A stretch of DNA of 64,000 nucleotides, taken from Zea mays (Eukaryota; Streptophyta; Magnoliopsida; Poales; Poaceae). Positions 1-12,300 of this stretch are shown in pieces. The DNA lies in the NCBI RefSeq assembly GCF_902167145.1, contig NC_050099.1:14894434-14958433 (forward strand), given 5' to 3'. Position numbers and translations under genes: made by a program. Below the pieces are notes generated by a model. That model was not told the DNA's origin. It ran no database searches and saw only the letters and a list, made by a program, of their open reading frames with translations. The first letter of the stretch is position 1. Each line of letters begins with the position of its first letter.

Positions 1-1570
1 GCAAGTTTGTGAGCTTTGAACTAATGATCAAAGACTCCAAACACATTGTCAACTTGGAGCAAGGCGCCACCTCCACACCTGAGGTGCAACCCGTTGCATT
101 CAAAGCAACGGAAGAGAAGAAGGTCGAGTCTACATCAAGTAGACTCCCAATTGACGCCTCCAAGCTCGACAACGAGGAGATGGCTCTTATCATTAAAAGC
201 TTTCAACAGATCCTCAAACAAAGGAAGGGGAAGGACTACAAGCCCCGTTCCAAGAGGGTGTGCTATAGGTGTGGTAAGTCCGGTCACTTTATTGCTAAAT
301 GTCCATATACAAGCGACAATGATAGGGACGATGACAAGAAAGGGAAGAAGAAGATGGCAAAGAAAAGATATTACAACAAGAAGGGTGGCAAGGCGCACAT
401 GGGGTGGGAATGGGACTCCGACGAGAGCTCCACCGACTCCTCCTCCAACGAGGACGCCGCCAACATCGCCATCAACAAGGGCCTTCTCTTCCCCAACGTC
501 AGCCACAAGTGCCTAATGGCTAAGGACGGCAAGAAAAAGAAGGTACATTCTAGAGATACCCCCAAATACACTACTTCCGATGATGAGGGTAGCTCCACTG
601 ATGATAATGATGATTTAACTTCTCTTTTTGCTAACCTTACTAAGGATCAAAAGAAGAAAATAAATGAATTGGTAGAATCCATTAACGAGAAGGATGATCT
701 CTTGGAATGTCAAGAGGACTTGCTCTTTAAGGAAAATAAGAAAATTTGTTAAATTGAAAAATGCTTATGCTCTAGAGGTAGAAAAATGTGAAAATTTATC
801 TAAAGAGCTTAGTATGTGCAATGATTCAATTTCTTGTCTTAAAATTGAGAATGATAATTTAATTGCTAAGATTAAAGAATTGAATATTTGCAGACCATCT
901 ACATCTACTTTTGAACATGTCACTATTTGTACTAGTTGTAGAGATGTTAATGTTGATGCTATAGATGATCACCTTGCAATGATTAAAGAAAAAAATGATC
1001 ACATAGCTAAATTAAATGCTAAAATTGCTGAGCATGAGTTAGAGAATGAAAATTTTAAATTTGCTCGAAGCATGCTTTATAATGAGACGCCCTGGTATTA
1101 AGGATGGCATTGGCTTCCAACAAGGGAGCCAAAGCAACATCAAGCTTAATGCCCCCAAGAATAGACTCCCTAATTTTGTTAAGGGTAAGGCTCTCATGGT
1201 TCAGGATAGAGAGGGTTATATTTTATATCCTAAGAACTATCCTGAGCATAAAATTAGGAAAATTCGTGCTAGAAAACCTCATTCTGTTTCTCATCATGCT
1301 TTTATGTATAGTAATGAGGCATTTAGCTCTAGTCATTCAACTCATATCAAAATGCCTATAAATAAAATTGCTAATGCATCAAATAAACATAAGATTTCAT
1401 TTAAGACTTTTGATGCATCTTATGTGCTAACTAACAAATCAGGCAAAGTAGTTGCCAAATATGTTGAGGGCAAACACAAAAGTCCCAAGACTTGTGTTTG
1501 GGTACCCAAGGTGCTTGTTTCTAATGTGAAAGGACCCAAGACCGTTTGGATACCTAAGAACAAGGCCTAA
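1..1570 (+). pseudogene. Sirevirus gag remnant (capsid/nucleocapsid), 5' truncated and frameshifted
   Basis: Gag would form the virus-like particle and bind the element RNA. The reading frame from about base 9 to 752 aligns with the C-terminal two thirds of the intact Sirevirus gag at 51984-54680. It contains a CCHC knuckle (CYRCGKSGHFIAKC, about bases 267-303) followed by lysine- and serine/aspartate-rich tracts. A frameshift near 745 moves the coil-forming part into another frame (about 750-1101), and a second near 1090 moves the tail into a third (about 1090-1570). The tail carries the repeated WVPK/WIPK motif seen at the end of the intact gag. The frame ends at TAA 1568-1570, just before the pol region. 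Confidence 0.85.
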
Positions 1571-4521
1571 ATTTGTTTTGTAGGTTTATGCATCCAGCGG
1601 GTCAAGTTGGATAATCGATAGAGGGTGCACAAACCACATGACAAGGGAGAAAAGGATGTTCTCCTCATATGAGAAAAATGATGATCCCCAAAGAGCTATT
1701 ACATTCGGGGGATGGAAATCAAGGTTTGGTCAAGGGTTTGGGTAAAATTGCTATATCTCCTGACCATTCTATTTCCAATGTTTTTCTTGTAGATTGTTTA
1801 GATTACCACTTGCTTTCAGTTTCTCAATTATGCAAGATGGGTTACAACTGTCTTTTTACTGACATTGGTGTTACTGTCTTTAGAAGAAGTGATGATTCAA
1901 TAGCATTTAAGGGAGTGTTAGATGGGCTATACTTAGTTGATTTTAATTATAACAATGCTAAACTAGACACTTGTTTAACTGCTAAGACTAATATGGGTTG
2001 GCTCTGGCATCGCCGACTTGCCCATGTTGGGATGAAGAATCTTCACAAGCTTCTAAAGGGAGAGCATATTTTAGGACTAACAAATGTTCATTTTAAGAAA
2101 GATAGGATCTGTAGCGCAAGTCAAGCATGAAAGCAAGTTGGAGTTCATCATCCACACAAGAACATCATGACGACCGACAGACCGCTTGAGCTACTCCACA
2201 TGGATCTATTCGGCTCGATCACTTATATAAGCATCGGCGGGAGTAAGTATTGTCTTGTTATTGTGGATGACTATTCTCGCTTCACTTGGGTATTCTTTTT
2301 GCAGGAAAAATCTCAAACCCAAGAGACCTTAAAGAGATTCTTAAGACAGGCTCAAAATGAGTTCAAATTGAGAATCAAGAAGATTAGAAGCGACAATGGA
2401 ACGGAGTTCAAGAACTCACAAATCAAAGGATTTCTTGAGGAAGAGGGCATCAAGCATGAGTTATGTTCTCCCTACACACCTCAACAAAATGGTGTAGTGG
2501 AGAGAAAGAATAGAACTCTATTGAACATGGCAAGGACCATGCTTGATGAGTACAAGACACCGGATTGGTTTTGTGCGGAAGCGATCAACACCGCTTGCTA
2601 CTCCATCAACCGACTCTATCTTCACTGAATCCTCAAGAAAACATCATATGAACTCCTCACCAGTAAAAAGCCCAATGTTTCTTATTTTAGAGTTTTTGGG
2701 AGCAAATGCTTTATTCTTATTAAAACAGGTAGATATTCTAAATTTGCTCCTAAAGCGGTAGAAGGCTTTTTACTTGGTTATGACTCAAACACAAGGGCAT
2801 ATAGAGTCTTCAACAAGTCCACTGGATTAGTTGAAGTTTCTTATGACATTGTGTTTGATGAGACTAATGGCTCCCAAGTGTAGCAAGTTGATCTTGATGA
2901 ATTAGATGATGAAGAGGCTCCGTGCGTCGTGCTAAGGAACATGTCCATTGGGGATGTGTGTCCAAAAGAATCCGAAGAGTCTCCATAAGCACAAGATCAA
3001 CCATCATCTTCCATGCAAGCGTCTCCACCAACTCAAGATGAGAATAAGGCTCAAGAAGAAGAGGATGAAGATCAAGATGATAAGCCACCTCAAGAGGAGG
3101 ACATTGATCAAGGGGGAGATGAAGACAATCAAGACAAGGAAGAAGATCAAGAGATTCAAGACCAAAGACCACCACATCCAAGAGTCCACTAAGCAATTCA
3201 AAGATATCGCCTCGTCAATTCCATACTTGGTAACATTCACAAGGGGGTAACCACTCGATCTCGAGTTGCTCATTTTTGTGAACATTACTCTTTTATGTCT
3301 TCCATTGAACCATACAGGATAGAGGATGCACTAAGAGATCCGGATTGGGTGGTGGCAATGCAAGAGGATCTCAACAACTTCACAAGGAATGAGGTATGGC
3401 ATTTAGTTCCATGTCCTAACCAAAATGTTGTAGGTACCAAGTGGGTATTCAGCAACAAACAAGATGAGCATAGTGTGGTGACAAGGAACAAAGCACGACT
3501 TGTTGCAAAAGGTTATTCACAAGTCGAAGGTTTGGATTTTGATGAAACCTATGCACCCGTAGTTAGGCTTGAGTCAATTCGTATATTACTTGCCTATGCT
3601 ACTTACCATGGCTTTAAATTATATCAAATGGACATGAAGAGTGCCTTCCTCAATGGCCCTATTAAGGAAGAGGTATATGTTGAGCAACCTCCCGGCTTTG
3701 AAGATAGTGATTATCCTAACCATGTTTATAAGCTCTCAAAGGCGCTTTATGGGCTCAAGCAAGCTCCAAGAGCATGGTATGAATGTCTGAGAAACTTTCT
3801 TATCACTAATGGCTTCAAAGTTGGAAAAGCTGACCCTACTCTCTTCACTAAAACAATTGCTAAAGACTTGTTTATATGCCAAATTTATGTTGATGATATT
3901 ATATTTGGGTCTACTAACAAGTCAACTTGTGAAGAATTTAGTAGGATAATGATATAGAAATTCGAGATGTCAATGATGGGGGAGTTGAAGTATTTCCTTG
4001 GATTTCAAATCAAGCAACTCCAAGAGGGCACCTTCATCAGCCAAACTAAGTACATTCAAGATATTCTCAATAAGTTTGGAATGAAAAATGCCAAACCCAT
4101 CAAGACACCCATGGGGACAAATGGGCATCTCGACCTCGACACGGGAGGTAAATCCGTAGATCAAAAGGTATATCGGTCGATGATAGGTTCTTTACTCTAT
4201 TTATGTGCTTCACGACCGGATATAATGCTTTCAGTATGCAAGCGTGCAAGGTTCCAGGCAAATCCTAAGGAAATTCACCTTAGGGCCATGAAAAGAATCA
4301 TGTGATATTTAGTTTACACTCCTAAGTTTGGGCATTGGTACCCCAAGGGATCTACCTTTGATTTAATTGGGTATTCCGATGTCAATTATGTTGGATGTAA
4401 AATTGACAGGAAGAGCACATCAGGGACTTGTCAGTTTCTGGGAAGATCCTTGGTGTCTTGGGCTTCAAAGAAACAAAACTCGGTAGCTCTTTCCACCGTG
4501 GAAGCCGAGTATATTGCTGCA
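1571..4521 (+). pseudogene. Sirevirus pol remnant, part 1 (integrase, reverse transcriptase, start of RNase H)
   Basis: The region holds, in order, a degraded protease start, the integrase zinc domain ([16 protein letters not shown], 1669-2127), the integrase core with the SDNGTEF motif (2167-2625), a linker rich in acidic and proline residues, and the copia reverse transcriptase (3295-4305) with the active-site YVDD near 3889-3900. Stop codons at 2128-2130, 2626-2628, 2881-2883 and 3955-3957, plus others, make it non-functional. The frame runs into the Tat element at 4522 in the middle of the RNase H motif EAEYIAA and resumes at 13885. Domain names come from similarity to the intact pol at 48728-51970 in this window. 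Confidence 0.85.
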
Positions 4522-5107
4522 TGTTGGGGACTTGTTCTCAAATGCTATGAATTAAGAACAAGGCAACATAAAGTGTTAAATGTTAAATGTCCTTCATCCA
4601 ACGAGGCATTATTCCTTTGAGGATTAATGAACCTTGGACGAAGGCTGATGACAATACGATTACGAAGATTAAATCTTCATAATTGTAGTTTAATGGATTG
4701 TATAAGATAACATAAAGTATAGAGTATCAAAGGTAAACGAATCATAAACGAACCACATTGCATTTACTCAGTATATTTAATTATTGAATACAGTTATACC
4801 TCTGCCTTGGCAAAGATTGGTTTCCGAATGATGCGGTTACAGATACCGGAATGCGTGAACAGTAGAGGAATACTGTTCACTATTTATAGGCACAGGGCAC
4901 AGCCTGTGAGAGATTACAAGTATGCCCCTTATGAAAGTTTACAACATTGACTCAGACCTTTATGGACTAAAAGGTCATTCTATCTTTAAGTCGGTTTGTA
5001 ATACCGAAGCTTCATGAAGAGGAACCTTCGACCATCTTACACAAACAGCTTCAGCCGAAGGTTGCTTCTTCCTAAAAGACCTTCGGCGACGAAGCACAGG
5101 CCCAACA
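4522..5107 (-). repeat. 3' LTR of the Tat-lineage element
   Basis: This is a 586-bp direct repeat of 13299-13884, running on the + strand from TGTTGGGG to CCCAACA. It is preceded by the target sequence CTGCA and followed at 5108 by the polypurine tract of the - strand element. It differs from its partner only at 4899. Confidence 0.95.
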
Positions 5108-5121
5108 GTAGCCCCTTTCGC
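5108..5121 (-). other. Polypurine tract of the Tat-lineage element
   Basis: Read on the - strand this is GCGAAAGGGGCTAC, directly before the 3' LTR. A purine-rich run in this position primes plus-strand DNA synthesis in LTR retrotransposons. It supports the right-to-left orientation. Confidence 0.7.
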
Positions 5122-5365
5122 GGTGCTAGATCGTTTTTCGTAACGAGCTTGATCCGTGAAAAAAGTCTCTTTAGCTTCGGAGCGCCGAAGGTCTAAAAAA
5201 CACCTTCCCTGAGCTCGTTGTCGAGAAACGATTCAATTTCTCGGCGTGTAGCGGGCCCGCCTTTCAGAGTTACTGTTCGGTCTCTGCGGTCCACCGCGCA
5301 GCGAGTGCGAGCGGGTGTCCGCCTGGTGTAAAAATCCTGGCGCTTCGCCTTCTTACCTGCAGCAC

Positions 5366-5373
5366 TATATAAA
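5366..5373 (+). promoter_or_regulatory. TATA box candidate for the antisense gene
   Basis: The sequence TATATAAA lies 168 bp upstream of the ATG at 5541, inside the element and pointing opposite to pol. A start of transcription near 5395-5400 would leave an untranslated leader of about 140 bases. This would be a promoter of its own, separate from the LTR promoter. It is inferred from sequence alone. Confidence 0.5.
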
Positions 5374-5540
5374 GAGACGAGTAGGTGTGAAGTTACCACA
5401 GCATTCATTGCTATTTGCACTGTTTTGCTGCCAAAATTTTTAACCGTCGCCGAAGCTTGTCTGTCGGAATCGAACGAAGCTCCAGTTTGATACCTGCTTC
5501 GGAGGAAGAAAGTATTAACGTTCCACAAGTTCATAATTAA

Positions 5541-7571
5541 ATGGCCAGAGTGCGTTCTACTGCCAGGGTTGAGCGTGAGGGGGACGAGACTGAAGCTTCG
5601 GAGACTGTTCCCATCTCCGAAGCTATGCAACGATCCGGGCTGGTGATTTCGGAAAAAATCCCTCATGACGATGCAGATCAAGCAGAACAAACGATCGCTG
5701 AAGCAGAAGAAGAAGATATGGAGGAAACTGATTCTGAAGATGATTATCGCATTGCCATGCCAAGCAAACCCAGCCACTTGGACTTCGGGAAATCTACTGT
5801 TTCGAAAGCTGATCTGTCCAAGATGGTAAAATCGGGCTTTTTTACTGAAAATCAGAAGAAGCTATTGCGCTTCGGGGGAGAAGAGACTACCCCAAAGCCG
5901 GAGAAGGATGAAATTGTTATTTTCAAAAGCTTTCTAAAAGCTGGATTAAGGTTCCCCCTACATGGGATTATTGCAGAGGTACTGAAGAGGTTCGGTATTT
6001 ATTTTCACCAGCTGACCCCCAACGCTATTGTTAGACTTATTGTTTATATCTGGGCACTCCGAAGCCAAGCAGTGGAACCATTTGCGGACAGCTTTTGCCG
6101 GGTTCACGAGTTGCATTATCAAACGAAGGCTAGAAGGGATGGACTGCACGACAATTTTGGTTGTTATAACTTCGCCTATCGGAAAACTACTAAGTTTCCT
6201 GTAATTAGCTACCGAAGCAAATGGGCAGCAGGCTGGAAATCTGAGTGGTTCTATGTCAAAGTTGATGACGATAAGGAAAAGCTTGTACAAAGTCCACTTG
6301 AATTAATCTTCGGAGAAACCCGACCTCGCTGCAACATGACACCCGAAGGTCCAACACAACAAGCAATGAGTGAATTTAGAATTATTTCAGAGCATATCAG
6401 CACAAGGGACTTGGTTCAAGAGTTCTTAGCTTTCAAAGTTTTTCCCAGCTTAAAAGAATGGGAAATGCCGAAGCTACAAGGGGAGAAGAAAGAAGGTGAA
6501 CTTGTACGTTTACCTTACTACTTCAAATTTAAGAAATACTTTAAAGCACCTTGCCAAGAGTGGTTGGAAACGATTGAAGCGATGTGCAATGAAATACTTG
6601 GCAATTATTCTAAAAAAGAAGATCAGTTGATGACCGCAGCCTTCGGTACCCGTCCGAAGCGAAGGCTAAATCGAGTGTTGGACGCCTTGGGCTTCGATTA
6701 TCCTGATTATGAAAATCTGAACAAAGGTGTTGGGGGCCAAAAAAGAAAAAGGATAACTGAGGCCATGAATGAAGAAAAAGAACCAGTAAAGAAGAAAATT
6801 CCGAAGAAGAGGAAAACTTCTTCTCCGAAGCAACAAATATCCGAAGCAGAAGAAACCCCCGCATCACCTTCTGCAGCTGTCATTGAGGAAATTCTGAAGG
6901 TAATGACTGAATCCTTACCTGCGAAGCTAAGTCCACTAGGCCCTCAACTGACAAAGTTTTTTCAGGAGGACAAGGAGCCCGAAAAATCGAAGAAAACAAT
7001 CAAGGCAAAGAAACAAAGAATTATTACCGTGACTGAGGTAATCGACAAGACGCCGCCAAGAGCTTCAGCTCAGAAAACACCAGCGGCCGCAGAGGAGACA
7101 GATATTGAAATTGCACCTTCGGAGGCCGCAGCTGCCGAAGCTGCCTCAGCTGAAGGTTTGAACCTGGAGAGCACAATTGAACACATTGACCAAATACTGC
7201 TAGACATGGCTGCGGAAGAAGCTACCACCGCCGCCGAAGAGGCCGTGACCGCAGCGTCGGGGAAAGGAAAAGAAATTGCTGATGAAGCTTCAGAGAACGA
7301 GACCTTCATGTTTTAGAATTTAGTTGGAGAACATCTATCAAAAGCTGAAATAGAAGAGCTTAGAGAGTATGCCAAATCCTGTGGATACAAACCTGGGGCA
7401 CTCCTCTTCGGAGGCGTTGATGATGAGAAATTAGATTGTATTCGAGATCAAACAGGAGCCAAAATTATCAGTACTCTGTCCAAAAGTATCGGCTTCCCGA
7501 AGCTAGAAACAGACATCAGCCGCTACCGACGACAACATGTCGTTGGTAGTTTATTTTATTCCAACTTCAAG
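5541..7571 (+). CDS. Antisense retrotransposon ORF, exon 1 (Transposase_28-like 'putative gypsy type transposon' protein), with one in-frame stop
   Basis: The frame opens at ATG 5541 and is clear to a TAG at 7314-7316 (591 residues). Past the stop the same frame stays open to a GT donor at 7572, giving 677 codons in phase 0. Residues about 60-330 resemble the plant domain catalogued as Transposase_28 (PF04195), known from extra ORFs of gypsy elements. Visible traits are a phenylalanine-rich helical block, many tryptophans (WAAGWKSEWFYVKVDD) and the peptide VYIWALRSQAV. Acidic and lysine-rich low-complexity sequence follows, with AEEA/AAEA repeats near the end. The stop could be a CAG to TAG change. 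No enzymatic activity is known for this family, and its role in the element is unknown. Confidence 0.75.
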
Positions 7572-7639
7572 GTGAACCACTTGTCCCTTTACTGTTTCTA
7601 ATAATAAAAACATGTCTGACGAAGATTGTTTTCGTGCAG

Positions 7640-8444
7640 AGTATGCTGTTGAGCAAAGCCTTGCAAATGCAGCAAGATTTTGAAGATAAGAAGCACGAAG
7701 TTATAATTGAAAATTTAGAAAGCAGAATAAAGGAGCAATCGGATGCTATTGAGAAAAAGAACTTTGAGCTCCAGGCAGCCGAAGGTTCATTGGCAGAAGC
7801 TGAAGCAAAAATAACAGAACTAAACACGAAGCTTCTCCGCCAGTCTGAACAGTTCGAGCGAGAAAAGCTAGAGCTTAATGCAAGACTTGAAGCCGAAGCT
7901 CAACAAAATTTAGATTTGAGAAAACTATTGACAAGCCTTCAAGAAAAATGTCTGGAATTTAGCAACAAATGCATTCAACGCTTAAGAAAGATTTTTTACT
8001 CAGTTGGAGCTAGTAGTGAAAAATTCACCCCCTCAGCTGAAGATCTACCGAAAACCTTCGAACATATTGAGGGGGAGATTGACGAGCTCGACGAAGTCAT
8101 AGCTGGGCACGGTGACTTCTGTGCCTGGGTGGCTTCTCGAGGCACTGCTGCAGCTTTCCTGAAGGCTGGCTGCGATCATGCAAAGATTGTCAATAGGCCA
8201 AATTTCACTTTATCACCATCAATCCTGGATGACATTCCTGATCTCGCCCGGAGTATCTCGAATAGATTTGTAAAAATGATATGGACAAAGGGTGGGCGAG
8301 AAAAGGCTGGAGACGAAGCTCGTAGCCACCTTGAACCAGTAAGAAACCATACCTTGTGCTTACCTCTTCCTGTAAGCTTGATTTTGACTTACAACGACCT
8401 TAATCTTATAGGATGACGAAGCCGAAGCCGAAGCTCAAAAATGA
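7640..8444 (+). CDS. Antisense retrotransposon ORF, exons 2 and 3 (coiled-coil region)
   Basis: The acceptor GTGCAG ends at 7639, and exon 2 (7640-8338) continues the exon 1 frame exactly. A donor GTAAGA starts at 8339, an acceptor TTATAG ends at 8411, and exon 3 (8412-8444) adds ten codons ending in TGA. All exons are in phase 0. Exon 2 starts with about 110 residues of heptad-like, glutamate-, lysine- and leucine-rich sequence with coiled-coil character (about 7650-7990). A more globular part follows, with the peptide GHGDFCAWVASRG. Exon 3 encodes a short DDEAEAEAQK tail. The intron phases and consensus sites are read directly; splicing itself is inferred. No known function. Confidence 0.65.
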
Positions 8445-8922
8445 CGCCGAAGCCGAAGCTCCTTGGAGATTAGATAGTAGACTGTAGACAGTACTTGAGA
8501 AACTTTTGAGATAACTTTTGTAAATGTAACTAAAACTTTTGAGATAACTTCTGTTCATACCTTGTTATATATCCTTATCCTTCCATTGAGAAATGCTTTG
8601 ATGTGGTCGAAATTTTCTTTTTGAGCCGAAGGCGAAAAAACACCTTCCCTTCTTTTCGTACGCAGCAAAGCATAGAAAACAACATTTTTCCTCTTTTTTT
8701 TTCGAAGCTCCCCTTTTTGTACACGAAGCTCTTTCTTCCCCTTCTTTTTCCTCTTTTTGCCGAAGCAACCATTTATGCCATGAAAATGATTATCCTACAT
8801 ATGCCTAGATGAATGTTTATGAATGCAAATGCTATGATGTAATGCGATGTGCAAATGAATGGCCAAACACGTATCCGAAGCCATATTCATAGCCATTATT
8901 TTCTTAAAAACAATCGCACCTC

Positions 8923-9135
8923 AGCTCTGCATTCCCTTAGGAACGACTTTGGAGCTTCTTCGCCTTTACTTTTGGCGGAATCAGCGTTGACTTTTCGCTG
9001 TAAGCTCTGCATTCCCTTAGGAACGACTTTGGAGCTTCTTCGCCTTTACTTTTGGCGGAATCAGCGTTGACTTTTCGCTGTAAGCTCTGCATTCCCTTAG
9101 GAACGACTTTGGAGCTTCTTCGCCTTTACTTTTTG
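8923..9135. repeat. 80-bp tandem repeat, about 2.6 copies, between antisense gene and pol end
   Basis: Units start at 8923, 9003 and 9083, each with AGCTCTGCATTCCCTTAGG. The first two are identical over 80 bp, and the third breaks down near 9130. It lies in the spacer between the 3' ends of the antisense gene and pol, so it could affect termination of either transcript. It encodes nothing convincing. Confidence 0.85.
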
Positions 9136-9301
9136 GCACTCGATGGTGCGTTCTCAGCTTTTACATTTACATTCCTTGGGGGATTTTGCTCTTATAGAAC
9201 TAAAAAAGGAAATTACATGTGCTGGCCTCATTAAAAACCTTTCTCCCCCTTCGGAAAGGAAAAGGGTGCCATGAAAGAAAAATATGAAAAATTACATCGA
9301 G

Positions 9302-12300
9302 TTATACATAATATCGCCGAAGCTCATCCGCATTCCAAGACCTAGGAACGTCGTTGCCGTCCATATCCTTCAGTCTGTATGAACCGGGTCTTGACGAAGA
9401 TGCTACTAAGAAAGGTCCATCCCATTTTAACTGCAACTTGCCCACTGTTTCTGGGTTGGCCACTCTCCGAAGCACCAACTGTCCTGGCTCAATATTCTTT
9501 AACCGAACCTTTCTATCTCGCCATTTAATTGTTTTGGCTTGATATTTATTAATGTTCTCCACGGCTTGCAGCCTGATCCCTTCTAAAGCATCTTTTTCCA
9601 CAGAATAAGCAACTTCGGAACCTGATTCTGCCGAAGCTATTACCCTTATTGATCCGGTTTTAGCTTTCTCCGGAGTTATTGCTTCGTCACCGAATAATAA
9701 CTTGAATGGAGTAAAACCTGTAGACCTTGATATTGTTGTATTGTGGCTCCACACCACTTTGGTTAACTGATCTGGCCATTTTCCCCTGGGTTGATTGAAG
9801 ATTAACTTCATTATTCCTGTCATTATGATGCCATTGGCTCTTTCAACGAGTCCATTTGACTCCGGATGTCTGACTGATGCAAAATGGATCTTCGTACCAA
9901 TTTGATCACAGAAATCCCTAAAAGCTTCGGAGTCAAACTGTGTTCCATTATCCACAGTAATAGCCTTTGGTACCCCGAACCGACAAACAATATTTTGCCA
10001 AAAAAACTTTTGGACGGTGGCCGAAGTTATTGTGGCTAAAGGCTTTGCCTCAATCCATTTAGAAAAATACTCCACCGCCACTACAACATATCTTAGGTTC
10101 CCTTGGGCCGGTGGTAACGGACCTAACAAATCAAGGCCCCACCTTTGCAATGGCCAAACGGGTTGTATGAGCTGTGTTAAAGACGAAGGTTGTTTTTGAT
10201 CTCGTGCACATCTCTGACAACCTTCGCACTTTTGAACTAATTCCGCTGCATCCGAAGCTGCCTTCGGCCAATAAAATCCTTGGCGGAAAATTTTTCCAAG
10301 TAACGGCCTAGACCCAATGTGAGATCCACACAGGTCTGCATGTATCTCTTTCATCAACTCTATACCTTCGGTTCTGGATAAACACTTGAGTAGCGGAGCA
10401 CAAACGCCATGCTTGTACAACTCCCCTTCTATCATGACATATGGACGAGCTCTTGCCTCTATCCTCCTGTTATAAGCTTCGTCATCTGAAAGGAATTTTC
10501 CCTGAAGATAAGAGATGATCTCAGTTCTCCAATCTTCGCTATACACAGGAGATATACTGAGGACTGCCCTTTCAAGAAGTTCCACCGAAGGTGCTTTTAT
10601 TGTTTCGAAGAATACATCCGAAGGTAAAGGCAGCCCCTGTGCTGCTGACTTAGCTAACAGATCAGCATGCTCATTTTGTCCTCGAGGGATATTTTTGACA
10701 GAAAATCCTTCGAAGCAAGCTTCAACTCTTCGAACCATATCCAGATATTTTTCAAGCTTCAGGTCCTTAGCCTTGCAACTCTTGTCAATATGGCCCGAAA
10801 CAACCTGGGAATCAGTTTTAAGTATAGCCCTTCTGATTCCCATTGCTTTTAGCTTCCGAAGACCTAGAAGCAAGGCTTCGTACTCGGCAATGTTATTTGT
10901 GCAACTAAAATCAAGCTTTGCCGCATAACAAGTTTTGACCTTGGAAGGTGAAACCAACACAGCAGCCGCTCCTGCTCCGAAGGTTCCCCAAGATCCATCA
11001 CAAAACACTATCCATGCTTCGGCGTCTTTATTTGCTTCTTCCTCCTGAGCCCCTGGCGTCCAGTCAGCAATGAAGTCTGCTAACGCCTGGGACTGAATCG
11101 AAGATCTATGAACATATTCAATACAAAATTCATTGAGCTCTGCAGCCCATTTTCCAATCCTTCCAGTAGCTTCTCGGTTCCTCATAATATCTTTCAGAGG
11201 TTGTGAAGAAGGAACGATTATGTTGTAAGCTTGAAAATAATGCCGAAGCTTTCTAGATGCCATCAAAACAGCATATAACACCTTCTCTAATTCTGTGTAG
11301 TTTTTCTTTGATATACTGAGAACTTCAGATACAAAATATACTGGGACCTGCTTCCTGGCTTGGCCATCAAGCTTCTCCTGGACAAGTGCTGCACTTACCG
11401 CTGAGTGCGAAGCTGCCACATATAATAATAAAGGAGCCCCTGGCACAGGTGGAGTTAATGCTGTTAGATCTATTAAATACTGCTTCAGGTCTTCGAAGGC
11501 CTTCTGCTGGATTGGTCCCCATTGAAAGACTTCGGCTGACTTCAGCACTTCGAAGAATGGTAAGTTTCTCTCTGCTGATCTGGATATGAATCTATTGAGA
11601 GATGCCAACCTTCCTGTCAATCTTTGAGCCCCCTTTTTTGTAGTTGGTGGCTCCATCCGAAGTATAGCTTCAATCTTACTTGGATTGGCTTCAATTCCCT
11701 TTGTTGAAACCAAGCATCCTAGAAATTTCCCCTTCTTTACTCCGAAGACGCATTTTTCTGGATTCAACTTTAAACCAGCTTGTCTGAAACTGGCGAAGGT
11801 CTCCTGCAAGTCAGCAATATGATTCTCCTGCTTCGTGCTTTTGACAATGATGTCATCAACATAAGTTAGCACATTTTTGCCTATCTGAGATTGGAGGACT
11901 TTCGCAGTCATTCTGCTGAAACTTCCTCCAGCGTTTTTGAGCCCCTCAGGCATCCGAAGATAACAATATGTGCCACTTGGAGTTATGAAGCTAGTCTTTG
12001 GCTCATCTTCCTTCTTCATCCAAATTTGATGATAGCCTGAATAACAGTCTAACAGACTCATGAGCTCTGAAGAAGCTGCTGCATCAACTAAAGAGTCTAT
12101 CCTTGGCAATGGGAATTCATCCTTCGGACAAGCCTTGTTAAGATCTGTAAAATCAATACACATTCGCCACTTGCCATTAGCCTTTTTTACCATAACGGTA
12201 TTAGCTAGCCATTCTAGGTACTTCACTTCTCTGATGACTCCTGCACTGAGGAGTCTTTTGACTTCGTTACGAGCACCTTCGGCCTTATCATCTGACATTT

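Noticed and set aside
5193..5777. 194-residue - strand frame next to the left LTR of the Tat element
   Set aside because: Overlaps the promoter and start of the antisense gene, has no domain, and lies in the polypurine/3' leader region of the element.
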